Source: Collinsella sp. (GTDB lineage: Bacteria > Actinomycetota > Coriobacteriia > Coriobacteriales > Coriobacteriaceae). Taken from it: a stretch of DNA of 64,000 nucleotides. A model generated the notes under the pieces. It was not told where the DNA came from, made no database searches, and saw nothing but the letters and a program-made list of their open reading frames with translations. Positions 1 through 9,686 of the stretch are shown piece by piece. The stretch's first letter is position 1. Each line of letters opens with the position of its first letter. The translations under genes were made by a program, and so were the position numbers. The DNA is taken from assembly GCA_019414565.1 (NCBI GenBank), contig DXLU01000031.1:134666-198665 (forward strand), in the 5' to 3' direction.

Positions 1-1500
1 GTTGTACCCAGGAGCAGGCTCAACCTCCTTGAGGACATAGGTGCCCTCATCAAGACCAACAACGTTAATCTTGCCGTCGTTATCCGTGGTAAGCTGCACC
101 ACTTCGCCCTCGTTATGTTTTATGCCTTTAGCGTCGATGTACTTGTTTTCGGTATTAACGCCATTCTTCTCCTGCAGAGTGAATTTAACGCCCGAAAGAG
201 TCGGGTTTTTGCCATCTACAGCGTCACTACCGACCTTGGTGACATCGATGCCGTAGGTATAGTCATAAGCACGGTGAATGACCGTAGTGCCCTCACCGGC
301 ACCATGCGGGTTATTCGAGTAGGTAAGCTTAACCTCATTCTTCTGCGCCTTGCCGACGAGTCCCTCGAAATCAGTGTTAATGGCATCATTAGCGTCGAAG
401 ATCTTGGTGGAGTCAAGCTTGGCCTGGTATTCAACGGTCACCTTAGAGTTGCCATTCAGGGTGATAGGGGCGCCGCTCTCGTTCGCGCACGTCTTAAGAT
501 CAGTGAAACTAACTGTGAGCACGTTGTTGCTGTAGTCTACCTTGTAGCAAGAGGAGCTGACCTTTATATTGTCAATTTTGACCGTGACGTCTGGCGTCGT
601 GCTACCATCCTTAAACTTCGGCGTCATGGATTTGGGAAGATTATCCGTGAAGGTGTACCCGTAGGTGCTGTAAGTGTCGATGTTACCCGCAACGGTACCG
701 GTAAGCTGATAATCGATAAACTGATCCATTCGGGAGTCCGCAGCCATGTTGGGATTCGTGAACACATTATCGCCAAAAGAGCCGCCTTCTTTGTCATCCT
801 TGACGGCCTTGGTTACAGTGGGGACCTGCTTCTTGGGAGTTAAGTTCTCAGCGGAACCGCCAACAACGGCAAAAATGGGCGAACTGAAGGTATCCGTGTT
901 ACCCTTTTCAGCATTAGCATTCTTGCCGACACTCTTAGTCACGAAGAGCCAGTAACCAGTAGCCAAGTTACTAAAAGAACCGGTGTTGTCAGCATTTAGC
1001 CAGCCGTTATTGCCTTCAGGAATGTTCGCCTTCTCAACAGCAGCAGCGATCTTGTCGAGCACGCTTCCGGCCTTGACGTTATTACCCACAACTTCGTTCT
1101 CGTGCATTTTGATGAACTGAGCCCACGCCTGAGCAGATTCAGCATCTTCGCCAGTCGGCAAGCCATCAGGCTTGGGGTCATCGTTATTAAATGCCGTAGT
1201 CACTGCGCTCTTTACGGGACCACTTGCCCAATCGATATCGGAAAGCGTCTTCTCCACAGTGGAGTCCCAGGTACCATCATCCTTCTGGTCTTGCGTGACC
1301 TTCGCCGAGAAAATTTTGATTCCCTTAAAGGTCGTATCCTTGTAGATATCCTCCTTAATCGTCACGCTGCCGCCCTCGGCCACCTTCGGCGTACCCTCAG
1401 CAAACGCCATGGTCACCGGCGCCATCACGCCGCCGAAGCTCAGCGCTGCTGTGAGGCCGGCGGTTACTGCCAGGCGTGCGATGTTCTTGCTCATGCTCAT
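1..1500 (-). CDS. Sortase-anchored pilin, probable backbone subunit (3' end beyond the left edge)
   Basis: The frame is open from the ATG at 1500 to the window edge (500 codons), so the C-terminus is missing. The start is supported by GGAGG about 10 nt upstream. An N-terminal signal peptide (residues 1-35, hydrophobic core AVTAGLTAALSFGG, cleavage near AFAE) is followed by a region resembling the fimbrial isopeptide-forming D2 domain (YTFTDNLPKSM, about residue 275). A Cna-B/SpaA-like domain follows (DVTKVGSDAVDGKNPTLSGV, then LKEVEPAPGYN at the edge). These folds form self-made Lys-Asn isopeptide bonds in Gram-positive shaft pilins. It is the third gene of a minus-strand pilus operon, 108 nt after the MPSTG pilin. 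The LPXTG motif and a class C sortase are expected just beyond the left edge but cannot be seen. Confidence 0.85.
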   Translation of the reverse strand, partial: MSMSKNIARLAVTAGLTAALSFGGVMAPVTMAFAEGTPKVAEGGSVTIKEDIYKDTTFKGIKIFSAKVTQDQKDDGTWDSTVEKTLSDIDWASGPVKSAVTTAFNNDDPKPDGLPTGEDAESAQAWAQFIKMHENEVVGNNVKAGSVLDKIAAAVEKANIPEGNNGWLNADNTGSFSNLATGYWLFVTKSVGKNANAEKGNTDTFSSPIFAVVGGSAENLTPKKQVPTVTKAVKDDKEGGSFGDNVFTNPNMAADSRMDQFIDYQLTGTVAGNIDTYSTYGYTFTDNLPKSMTPKFKDGSTTPDVTVKIDNIKVSSSCYKVDYSNNVLTVSFTDLKTCANESGAPITLNGNSKVTVEYQAKLDSTKIFDANDAINTDFEGLVGKAQKNEVKLTYSNNPHGAGEGTTVIHRAYDYTYGIDVTKVGSDAVDGKNPTLSGVKFTLQEKNGVNTENKYIDAKGIKHNEGEVVQLTTDNDGKINVVGLDEGTYVLKEVEPAPGYN

Positions 1501-1608
1501 CTTCTTTTCCTCCGTTTTCCGGTTGGTTCTCATTCGATCGATCATCATCTGTCTGTGTCTTAGCATCTGCTTCGCTACGTCTCGCCCCGCTCTCTGTGGG
1601 GCTGCCAG

Positions 1609-3279
1609 CTACTCTTTATGGCCGCCACCTCCCCGCTTGACCAGGAGCGCGACCACGATGAGCGCGGCTCCGGCGACCGCTGCGGCGGCCGCGGCGTACA
1701 TTGCCATATCGCCAGTCGAGGGCATAAAGCCTCCGGTGGTAATGCTAGGGGGTGTGCCGGTGGGCGTGTTGATGAACGACGCCTCCAGGCTGCCCGTCGA
1801 CCCGTCCGCGCTGTCGGCACGCAGGGGCGACTCGGCCGTGATCGTAAGCTTGGGCCTGGCGGTGACCACTTGGTCGACGTCCAGACCCTCGGCCTTAACC
1901 GTCACACAGCGCGTGCCCTCAAAGGCGGTGTAGCCCTTGGGCGCCTTGAGCTCGCGGACCTCCAGCTTGCCCGAGTCCACGCCCGAGACGGACACGCGGC
2001 CGTCCTCGCCCGTGGTGACGGTGGCCTTGCCCTCTGCATCCCACGTGCCGTCGGCCGCTAGCGTACGCCCGCGGTCGTCGGCGATGCTCAGGACCGCCCC
2101 GGCAAGCGGTTTGTCGCCGTCGCTGCCGCGCTTGGTGAGCGCGAGATCCCAGGTGTAGGCGCACGCATCGTCGCTCGGCGTGCGGGTGAAGCCGGCATCG
2201 CCGGACTGGTCGGCAAGGGGAGAGCGCGGGTAGCGCAGGTAGACCTCGTTGGGGTTGCCCTTCGCGATGCCGTGGTTGCATGCGCTGTTGAGCGGCGCAT
2301 TGTACACGGCGACCACGCGGGCGCCCGCGGTAAAGGCGTCGGCCCCGCCGAGCGCGGCGACCAGGTCGCCGGTGCGCACGGTGAAGGTCTTGCCGTCGAC
2401 CGCTACCTTGGTGGCGCACTGGGCCGTGATGTCGGCCCAGCCCTTCGCGGGCTCGGTGCCGGCGCGCCCGTCCTTGCCGGTCTGGACGGCGTCAAAGCCG
2501 CCGTCCGCGCCCGCCGCCACGTACACGCGCATGCTCGCGGCCACCCTGGAGGGGTCGAGCCCCGCGCCCATGGTGTCGACTAGCTGCACCGTGTAGGTGT
2601 CGTAGGCGGCAAGGCCTGCCGGGACCGTGGCCGAGAGGCGCCAGTACAGGTCGTCGGCGACTGTGGCGTCGGCGGCCTTCTGCCAGGCAGCGGTGCTGTC
2701 CTCCAGCACATGCTTTTGGACCTTGGGGGTCGCGGCCTTGGGCTTGACGGTGACGGCGCTGCCGCCCACCAGGGCCATGATCGGCGCGGTGCCGGCCTCG
2801 CCCTGGGCGATGGCGTCGTCGTCGGCGACGATGAGCCAGTAGCCGCAGGGCAGCTTGGCCGTCGTGCCCGCGTTAAGGGCCACGGACACGGCGCCAGAGC
2901 TCTGGAGGGAACGAGCGAGCTGTGCGCTCAGCGCGCTCGTAAGGTGGGAATCGGTGTTGAGCCACTCGGCAGCTTCCTGCGCGGTGGTCTGGGAATTGGG
3001 CATGCCGGCGCTGTGCAGCACGGGCAGGACGGCGTCGCGCGCGGCGTCGCTTGCCCAGGCGAGGTCGGTGGCGATCTTGGCGTCGCTGTCGCCGTCGACG
3101 ACGTTGGCGCTAAAGATCTGATAGGCGTCGTAGCTGCTCGCCACAGTGCCGCTCACCGTGATGGAACCGGTCGAGGTCGGCGCGGCCTGCGCGGATGCGG
3201 GGAACACAACCGCGCAGGTGCCGATCAGGAGGGTAAGCAGCGCAAACAAGATTGGGAAGGAGCAAACTTTCTTATTCAT
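1609..3279 (-). CDS. Pilin with Cna-B domain and MPSTG sorting signal
   Basis: A 556-residue surface pilin, likely a minor or ancillary subunit. The ATG at 3279 has GGGAGG upstream and overlaps the stop of the preceding adhesin gene (ATGAATAA), suggesting translational coupling. A signal peptide (residues 1-32, ending SAQA) is followed by a D2-type region (about 190-340) and a Cna-B/SpaA repeat (LALTKRGSDGDKPLAGAVL, ELKAPKGYT; about 390-480). The C-terminus has the sortase signal MPSTG, a hydrophobic helix and a basic tail (VKRGGGGHKE). MPSTG departs from LPXTG only at position 1. Its base composition is more GC-rich than that of the adhesin gene before it. Pilin assignment is firm; its exact place in the pilus is inferred from gene order. 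Confidence 0.87.
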   Translation of the reverse strand: MNKKVCSFPILFALLTLLIGTCAVVFPASAQAAPTSTGSITVSGTVASSYDAYQIFSANVVDGDSDAKIATDLAWASDAARDAVLPVLHSAGMPNSQTTAQEAAEWLNTDSHLTSALSAQLARSLQSSGAVSVALNAGTTAKLPCGYWLIVADDDAIAQGEAGTAPIMALVGGSAVTVKPKAATPKVQKHVLEDSTAAWQKAADATVADDLYWRLSATVPAGLAAYDTYTVQLVDTMGAGLDPSRVAASMRVYVAAGADGGFDAVQTGKDGRAGTEPAKGWADITAQCATKVAVDGKTFTVRTGDLVAALGGADAFTAGARVVAVYNAPLNSACNHGIAKGNPNEVYLRYPRSPLADQSGDAGFTRTPSDDACAYTWDLALTKRGSDGDKPLAGAVLSIADDRGRTLAADGTWDAEGKATVTTGEDGRVSVSGVDSGKLEVRELKAPKGYTAFEGTRCVTVKAEGLDVDQVVTARPKLTITAESPLRADSADGSTGSLEASFINTPTGTPPSITTGGFMPSTGDMAMYAAAAAAVAGAALIVVALLVKRGGGGHKE

Positions 3280-6200
3280 GACGCTTACCTCCCTTCGCAT
3301 TCGCCTTGCGACGAATGTGCATCCAGGCCGCAGCAGCGCAAAGCACCGCCGCGCCGGCAAGGTACGTCAGAGTGACGCCCGACATACCAGAAAGGGGCAA
3401 AGAGGTTGAGTAAGTGTTGGTGAAGGTGGGGATGGAGGTGTCGGTGAGGTTCTGCTCTTCGGCACCGACGTCTGCTTTCCAGTTGCCCTCGGAGTCAACG
3501 GTTCCCTTCATGTAGGTCACCGCACAGTCGATCCTTCCTTTGGTGTTATCCTTTGCCACAACCTTGAACCTATAGACCGACTGATCAAACTTGTAATGCG
3601 GATAGGTCAAGTGTTCGTCCTTCTCGCGCACATAGTACGTGAAGGTCTTGGAACCATTTTTAAGGTCCGTGAGCTCATATGTCTTCGGCTTGAAATCGAC
3701 CGTTCTCACATTACCGTTTTCGTCAGTGGGTTTCGCGAGATCAATTGTTGCCGTTTCTGGTTTTTGGAAGTTCGGGTCGTCCTCGTTCGCGAGTTCGAAT
3801 GAGAACGCCTTCATCTCGCCGCCATCGACCTTCTTGGTCACCTGAGGTGTCCAAGAGCCCTTGGCTGTGTATGCATTAGTAAAGGTCTTATCATTAGTAA
3901 AGATCTCACCGTTCGTGAAATTAACGGACACATTTCTGCCATCGTGCGGGTTGACCTCCATCGAGTCCCCGTTGGTGAGATTAGTGACCTTTACTTTATC
4001 AACCGAGTAGTAGGTGTAAGTAATGTGCAGCACCTTCTGTTTCTGGTCCACCTTTGTTTCAAACTCAATCTTGTAGATAGCCTTGTCGTAAGTCACACCA
4101 GAAACGGGCTTGTCACCGGGATCCTCAACTAGGTAGTAGACAACCGGGCCATCGGAGTAGACCTCGCCCAGATTAAAGGCAAAGTTGCCGTCACTATCAT
4201 TCGTGACCCCATCGCCAACTTTTGCGCAGCCATTGAGTTGCAGCTTGTGATCGGCAAACGAGGGATCCTGCTTGTTTGTACCCTGTTTGAGCAGCTGGAA
4301 CTTGAACTCTCCGTCTTTAAGCGCACGACCCGTTAGCGCCTTAGTGCCGCTGAGCTTCATCTTGGGGTACACGTTCACCTCCGTGGTGGAGCCAGCGATT
4401 ACGTCGCCGTTGGTCATGATGCCGCCACCGTGAATGTTGGATCTGTTGCCCGTGATGAAGAGGGACGCAGCCGCGGTAGCAGCATCCATATCTTCCTGAA
4501 TCGGCCTAGATTTAAGGCCAATCATGTACTTAGCTTGGGCGCCCTCGTACTTGCCGATAGACGTTCGTGTATTGTTGTCGATCGTGCCCGACCAATTGGC
4601 AGCTCCGCCACCAAGCATCTGACCCGTTACGGCAGCGATATACGGCAGTAATTCAACGTTTTTACCATCGCGAATAAGAAAAAGATCCTGGTGACCGGCT
4701 TCTTTAAACTTATCAGTTATTTCGCCGCCCCGATCATTCTCCTCATCGTAATCCCAGTCCTCGCTCTTGCCGTTGGAGCCGCCCGATCGGTTATAACCAC
4801 CGTCAGAATTACCGTCAGAATTACCGAAAATCGCGATGCCATTGGTATCGGTAATGGCAGTCTTACCAGTCGGGCAAGCGGCAAACCCGCCACCAAAGCC
4901 ATTGGCATGATTGTTGGTAATCAGCGCGTTATATATCTTGAGGCTTGCCGGCTGAACGTTGTTGTCGCTGCTGCCCTGGACGAATACGCCACCGCCGCCC
5001 CAGTCGTTGTCTGTATTGGTTTTGTTGTTGGTGATATATGCCTTAGTGCCAAGAGGAACGTTAAACACGCTCTCAGTAGGCGCAGAGATACGGATACCGC
5101 CGCCCTCCGAGTTTTGCGCCACGTTGCTAGCTATGGTTCCACCAGAAAACGTAAACCCGGAAAGAGCACTATTCCAAGCGCCAGCATAAACGCCGCCGCC
5201 AGCCTCGGCAGAGTAGTTGCCCGTGATGTAACCGCCTGCAATTGTGAGACTGCCGCCATTGAAAGCAGCAATGCCGCCACCACCGTGGCAACCGTTACCC
5301 TTGTGACTTTCATCGTAGTGCTGATATTTATTGTTAGTAATGTGACCATCCGTAATGGTCACATTAGAGTTCTCAGCACAAATTCCCGCGCCATAACCGC
5401 TTTGATAATCATTTATACCGTTACCGGAGATAATACCGTCAGTCATTTCTAACGTAGAATCCTTGGCATAAACGCCGCCGCCACTGGGGGCATAGTTACC
5501 AGCGATTACGCCGCCAGAAATCTCCAGGGTTGAGCTAATGACATGAATACCAGCACCACAACCACTGTTGCCCACAGAAGCACCACAAACGTATCCGCCA
5601 CTCACGTTGACGATAGAGCGATTCTCGGCATGGATAAGGTGACCAACGTTGCGATTTTTCTCTTGAGTAAGCACGCCACTCTGAAGGTTAAACGTACAGC
5701 CCTCACCATTGAGATTGATGAGACTCACTCTGTTGCTGCTGTTGCACGCCACGATGGCACCACCGATAGTCACTTCGTGTTTATAAAGAGCCTCAGTAGT
5801 GCTGATACTGTCTGCATTAACAGACGATCCAGTTACGTAATAAATTAGCTTGTCCGGAATTTTAGAAGTCTCATCGTAACCCACAGAGGCAAGGTTGGCA
5901 TTTTTGCTGAGTGTGCTGTCAGAGCATTCAAAGTCGCTGGCGATCGGATTGTCCACTGGAGCTTGCTGACTGTCCATGACGGTTAACGTTGCACCGCCGG
6001 TGATATTGAACAGGGATCGATTATCACTTGTATGTGTAATCTTGTGGCCGTTAAGGTCAATTACGGTTTCGCCATGGTCGAGCGTAATAGTGTCCGCGTA
6101 CTCAAGATCCCCAATGAGACGGTAGTTACCAGGCGTTCCGCCATTTCCGAATTGATTATGTATGTTGCTTTGATTTAGCTCGGTAAAGCCGTCCGCTGCG

Positions 6201-6575
6201 GTCGGCATGACATCATTCTCATCATTGGCGCCATCATCCGCAGGCTGCTCGGCACTTTTTGCTCCCGTGCCATCGAATGACGGGCCCGCCGCGACATCGT
6301 CGCCAGTCTCGTCGCCCTCGGTCTCGTCACTATTCTGGTTTTCGGTATCCCCGTTGTTGGTGTTGCCTACATCAGTAGACTCACTTGAGGAACCCCCCCC
6401 CCATCACAGTTTCCTCGGTAGAAACCGTCTGGGCATCGTTGGCAATAGCCTGCGAGATCGGGGGCATAACGAGCGACAGTACCAGGCTCAACACGGAGGT
6501 TCCGCACAAAACGCCTGCCAGCACACGGCGCGTCGCTTTATTACTCTGCTTAGATTTGTCCGAATTCGCTTTCAT
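3272..6575 (-). CDS. Large beta-helix adhesin/tip pilin, out of frame at a poly-G tract (phase-variable or frameshifted)
   Basis: The ATG at 6575 (GGAGG 8 nt upstream) starts a signal peptide (hydrophobic VLSLVLSLVMPPISQAIA). Translation then reaches a run of ten G (6393-6402) and stops at a TGA four codons later. The main body continues in the next frame to 3272. Removing one G, or adding two, joins them into about 1100 residues. The body has a Ser/Asp-rich linker, a right-handed beta-helix region with many short repeats (GGGVYAKDS, GGGIAAFNGG, GGGVFVQGS), and two FctA/Spy0128-like isopeptide domains (VYPKMKLSGTKAL; QVTKKVDGGEMKAFSFEL). It ends with LPLSG, a membrane helix and a basic tail. 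It is first in the pilus operon, the usual place of a tip adhesin. Gene content is lower in GC than its neighbours, consistent with transfer. As sequenced the gene is OFF, or the run length is a sequencing error. Confidence 0.8.
6393..6402 (-). repeat. Homopolymer G10 tract inside the adhesin signal/linker region
   Basis: Ten consecutive C on the plus strand are G10 in the coding sense, after codon 57 of the adhesin. The codons are ATG-GGG-GGG-GGG-TTC and reach TGA. A 9- or 12-G tract would read into the long downstream frame. Runs of this length slip easily during replication and are classic contingency-locus switches. Confidence 0.85.
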
Positions 6576-6664
6576 CGATGTCTCCTCCCCAAGAGACCGC
6601 GATCTTGCTCTTTCACCATCAAACGTATCTGCGCAATCTGTAATTGCGCTCGTTTAGTAATGCA

Positions 6665-6694
6665 ATTATAACGATTGTTTAAACATCTAAGCAA
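6665..6694 (-). promoter_or_regulatory. Probable promoter of the pilus operon
   Basis: On the minus strand a perfect TATAAT lies at 6670-6665, about 90 nt upstream of the adhesin ATG. A weak -35 (TTGCTT) lies 18 nt further upstream. The surrounding 6650-7020 is strikingly AT-rich compared with the rest of the window. Confidence 0.5.
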
Positions 6695-6840
6695 CAAAAC
6701 CGAAATTTCTGTAGCCAGTTCTCAATTCTCTTGACATTTACTCGGATTTGCCTTCATTTATTCGCTATCTAATTTTTGTTTCTGCTGGTAATTTAGTTGC
6801 CTATTATTTTTTAATGGCATTAGATTTATTTGCACAACAT

Positions 6841-6885
6841 TTTGCTCAAGAGCAAACATCCTGTGAACGGTCGAAAATCGACCGT
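6841..6885. promoter_or_regulatory. Two adjacent perfect inverted repeats upstream of the pilus operon
   Basis: TTTGCTCAAGAGCAAA (6841-6856) is a 7-2-7 palindrome. ACGGTCGA-AAA-TCGACCGT (6867-6885) is an 8-3-8 palindrome. They lie 270-310 nt upstream of the adhesin start in the 504-nt gene-free stretch 6576-7079. They could be operators or a decayed terminator; no T-run follows. I see no gene in this stretch. Confidence 0.4.
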
Positions 6886-7034
6886 GAGCGGTAGGCCATT
6901 AACCGGGATGAATATCCTACTAAATTGATGAGAATCTCTTAAACCCATCGGTGGTTAGAAGCATGATGTTCAGACAACATTATTTGAATTTTCACATAGA
7001 TTTTAGGTATCAATTCGCCCAAATCGCCTGAGGC

Positions 7035-7065
7035 CACCACAGAGGTGCCTGTCCCCTTTGTGGTG
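7035..7065 (-). repeat. REP-like hairpin, GGGACAGG core (copy 1)
   Basis: The arms CACCACA-GAGG and CCTTTGTGGTG enclose the core read on the minus strand as GGGGACAGGC. It lies 14 nt past the HAD phosphatase stop, so it may act as its terminator. Same family as 7996-8028, 9597-9629 and 20256-20288. Confidence 0.6.
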
Positions 7066-7079
7066 ATTCTGCCCCGGCG

Positions 7080-7901
7080 CTACAGCAGATGTTCCTCGAT
7101 AAAGATCGCAATGCCGTCTTTGTCGTTGCTCGCGGTTACAAAGTCGGCGGCGGCACGGGTGGCGTCGCTGCCATTTGCCATGGCCACGCCCACGCCGGCG
7201 TCGGCCACCATGCAGGTGTCGTTGTCGGCATCGCCAAACACGCAGATGTTCTGGAGCTCCATGCCGTTGAGCTCCGCCACGCGCACAAGGCCGCGCGTCT
7301 TGGACACGCGCGGATCCATGAATTCGTAGAGTCGCTGCGTAGTCTGTAGAGCAGCCGCCTTAACGGTGTCGTCGGCGAACGTCGACGCTCGCTCGATGAC
7401 CTGCGGCATCACCTCGGGCGCCATGGTAAACATCACCTTGGTCTGCGGCTCGCGCAAAAACTCGGCAAAGTCGACCACCTGGTAGGGCACGCCGTCGACA
7501 CGCGACAGGTGCTCGACGCATGCATTGCTCTCGGGCACATAGAGCACGCCGTCTCGGGGGCAAACGGGCGTTGCCGGCAGGTCAGCCATGTACTTACAGA
7601 TGCGCGCGATGGTCTCGCCTGGCAGCGGGTAGCTCAGCTCGTTGGTGTCGTGCGCGCGGTCGATAACCTCGGCACCACCGCAGCCCACGAGCACGTCCAC
7701 CAGGCCTTCGATGCCCCAGAGCTCGTACATGGCCTCGGTCGCGTGGGCGTCGCGCCCGGTGCACAGGCCAAAGAGCACGCCGCGCTCGCGCAGGGCGCGG
7801 ATCGCCGCCACGGTGCGCGGGGACACCGTGTGCTGGCTCGTGAGCAGCGTGCCGTCGATATCGCAGAACACGGCTTTGATGTGGCTGAAGGTGGTGTCCA
7901 T
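7080..7901 (-). CDS. HAD-superfamily Cof-type phosphatase
   Basis: A 273-residue member of the Cof/HAD-IIB hydrolases, soluble enzymes that dephosphorylate sugar phosphates, FMN and similar metabolites. Motif I is VFCDIDGTLL (residues 11-20) with the nucleophilic Asp. Motif II is the Thr in GLCTGRD. Motifs III/IV are a Lys followed by VFGDADNDTCM near residue 225, then the usual GVGVAMANG segment. The ATG at 7901 matches the family N-terminus and has AGAAAGG upstream; the frame continues further upstream but that part is non-conserved repeat DNA. It stands alone between REP-like hairpins. Family is certain; the substrate cannot be read from the sequence. Confidence 0.9.
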   Translation of the reverse strand: MDTTFSHIKAVFCDIDGTLLTSQHTVSPRTVAAIRALRERGVLFGLCTGRDAHATEAMYELWGIEGLVDVLVGCGGAEVIDRAHDTNELSYPLPGETIARICKYMADLPATPVCPRDGVLYVPESNACVEHLSRVDGVPYQVVDFAEFLREPQTKVMFTMAPEVMPQVIERASTFADDTVKAAALQTTQRLYEFMDPRVSKTRGLVRVAELNGMELQNICVFGDADNDTCMVADAGVGVAMANGSDATRAAADFVTASNDKDGIAIFIEEHLL

Positions 7902-7995
7902 GGGAGCCTTTCTGGGTTGTGCGGCGGTGTGGGGTGCGGTCGTGAACGGCGTACATGGTATACCAAGGCACAGGCGCGGCCCGTCAAAGCAAAAA

Positions 7996-8028
7996 CCACC
8001 ACAAAGGTGCCTGGCCCCTTTGTGGTGG
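7996..8028 (-). terminator. REP-like hairpin/terminator, GGGCCAGG core (copy 2)
   Basis: A 33-nt hairpin with arms CCACCACAAAGG/CCTTTGTGGTGG, followed on the minus strand by TTTTT. It lies about 115 nt past the stop of the MFS gene and looks like an intrinsic terminator for it. The identical hairpin recurs at 9597-9629. Confidence 0.65.
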
Positions 8029-8043
8029 CAGGATCCGCGGCGC

Positions 8044-8108
8044 AAACCATCACAACATTCGACGTTTTTCGGCATAATCGCGATTTTCATCGAATGTTGG
8101 GACGGTTT
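8044..8108. repeat. 65-bp palindromic repeat, family B, degenerate copy
   Basis: The arms AAACCATCACAACATTCGA and TCGAATGTTGGGACGGTTT match with two mismatches. The family has perfect copies at 12181-12245 and 13423-13487. It sits just past the MFS gene. Confidence 0.75.
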
Positions 8109-8142
8109 CTTACCGCTTTCTTACCGGTTTCCTACCGGTTTC

Positions 8143-9423
8143 TTACCGCCTTGTGGCACGTTCCAAATGCCGACGTCCAAACAGCAGCAGCGACGCGGGA
8201 ACCGCCGTCACGACCATGCCCGCCCCCACGAGTGTCCGTTGTACGCCAAATGTTGCCGCCAGCCACGGTGCAACCGCCAGAGGGGCCACGCCGGCGAACA
8301 TATTGCCAAAGCCCATGACCGAGTTCACGCGGCCGAGTTGCTCGAGCGGCGCCGTCGTTTGCACGATGGTGTTGTGGAGCGGGTTGACGACACCCCAAGC
8401 TATGCCCAGGGCGACCTGGCCGACAAGGGCCACACCCACGTACGGCGTCCCCACATAGAGCAGACTTCCCAGGCCCACGGACATAAGCGCCACGAGCAGC
8501 GTTTTAAGGTTGACCAGGCGCGGCGGCAGCCGGAGCGCAACCACGGCGCCCAGCACCGCGCCCACGCCCGAGGCAGAAGAGAGCCAGCCCATCCACTCAA
8601 CGCCGACGTGTAGGACATCGCGATAGAAAAACGACTCAAGCGGATCGAAGGCTCCGTAGCCAAAGTTCGAAAGAAAAATGATGCAAAACAGCAGGGCGAG
8701 GACGCTGTTGGTGAAGACTGTCTTGATGCTGGCTGCGAAGGTGACGCGGGAGGACGTGCTGGGGTTGGAGCTTTGTCCCGCACGCTCCCCTTCCTCTGCC
8801 GAATCGGCATCCGCATGCCCGGCGACATGGCTGGTCTGCGGCCTAAAGCCCCAACCGACGACGAACGCCAGCACGGTAAAGAGCATCATAAGCACGAAGA
8901 CCGCGCGCGACGACGCAGCCGCAGCGACAAAGCCGCCCAGCGTGGGGCCAACAATGATGCTCACGTTTGAAAACATGGCGATGGCGGAGTTGATGTCTTT
9001 GAGCTCGACGGGGTCGTCGGTGAGGTAGGCCGGATAGGACGTGGCGATGGGCTGGGCGAATCCCATCGTAAAGCCCAGAAACACCGCGCCGAGCAGGACG
9101 ACGCCGGTCGCGCTACCAAAAGCGATGATTGCCGTGCCAGTTGCGAGAGCGCCGATGATGCTCAGCAAGAAATGGCGGCGCGGACCCCAGGCGTCGAGCT
9201 CCGCGCCACCCGCAAAGGATCCCAGGATCACAAAAACGTTCATAAAGAGCACTGCCAGCGATGTCGCAACGACCGAAGCGTCGTCCGCATAGGTGAGCGT
9301 TCCGATGACGCCGATAAAATAACTGGTCTGAAAACCGGTGTAGATGAGAAAGCGCATCGCCACCAGGCGTTTAGCCTGCGCGGACAGCGATGAGCGGACT
9401 TTTGGGAATACAAGCGTGGGCAT
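8143..9423 (-). CDS. MFS transporter (enterobactin-exporter/MDR-like, 12 TM)
   Basis: A 426-residue integral membrane protein of the Major Facilitator Superfamily. The ATG at 9423 was chosen over earlier ones because AGGAGC lies 8 nt upstream. About twelve hydrophobic segments are visible, with an acidic central loop (HADADSAEEGE, about residue 200) separating the two six-helix halves. The motif-A-like loop between TM2 and TM3 reads GGAELDAWGPRRHF, and TM4-5 contains GFTMGFAQPIATSYPAYL. The build resembles EntS-like and macrolide-efflux MFS proteins, so a drug or small-molecule exporter is likely. No regulator is adjacent and the substrate is unknown. Confidence 0.85.
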   Translation of the reverse strand: MPTLVFPKVRSSLSAQAKRLVAMRFLIYTGFQTSYFIGVIGTLTYADDASVVATSLAVLFMNVFVILGSFAGGAELDAWGPRRHFLLSIIGALATGTAIIAFGSATGVVLLGAVFLGFTMGFAQPIATSYPAYLTDDPVELKDINSAIAMFSNVSIIVGPTLGGFVAAAASSRAVFVLMMLFTVLAFVVGWGFRPQTSHVAGHADADSAEEGERAGQSSNPSTSSRVTFAASIKTVFTNSVLALLFCIIFLSNFGYGAFDPLESFFYRDVLHVGVEWMGWLSSASGVGAVLGAVVALRLPPRLVNLKTLLVALMSVGLGSLLYVGTPYVGVALVGQVALGIAWGVVNPLHNTIVQTTAPLEQLGRVNSVMGFGNMFAGVAPLAVAPWLAATFGVQRTLVGAGMVVTAVPASLLLFGRRHLERATRR

Positions 9424-9596
9424 GGGTGCTCCTAATCGCATACGAATAGCGGGCAGCGGCCATTCATCCGCTGTCCATTGGCTCAATCTATCCGTATGCC
9501 TGACTAGGGTCGCATCGAACCCCTTCCGTCTTTCCGTCCGTCATGAACTACTTGGTAGATTGTAAGGCATGTCCCACACATCTACTAAAACAAAAA

Positions 9597-9629
9597 CCAC
9601 CACAAAGGTGCCTGGCCCCTTTGTGGTGG
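9597..9629 (-). terminator. REP-like hairpin/terminator, GGGCCAGG core (copy 3)
   Basis: Base-for-base the same 33-nt hairpin as 7996-8028, followed on the minus strand by TTTTTG. It lies 58 nt past the moaC-mobB stop. Confidence 0.65.
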
Positions 9630-9653
9630 AAGTGACGTTTGCCCAGATAAAAC

Positions 9654-9685
9654 CTGCCAAAAAAACCTGTCCCTATTTGGCAGGT
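9654..9685 (-). repeat. REP-like hairpin with a different stem and GGGACAGG core
   Basis: The arms CCTGCCAAA/TTTGGCAGG enclose GGGACAGGT on the minus strand. It begins 1 nt past the moaC-mobB stop and may help termination. A relative with the same half-stem lies at 37188-37209. Confidence 0.6.
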
Positions 9686-9686
9686 T

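Noticed and set aside
115..843. Plus-strand open frame opposite the left-edge pilin
   Set aside because: The minus strand reads as an uninterrupted pilin with signal peptide and ribosome-binding site, so the plus frame is a shadow.
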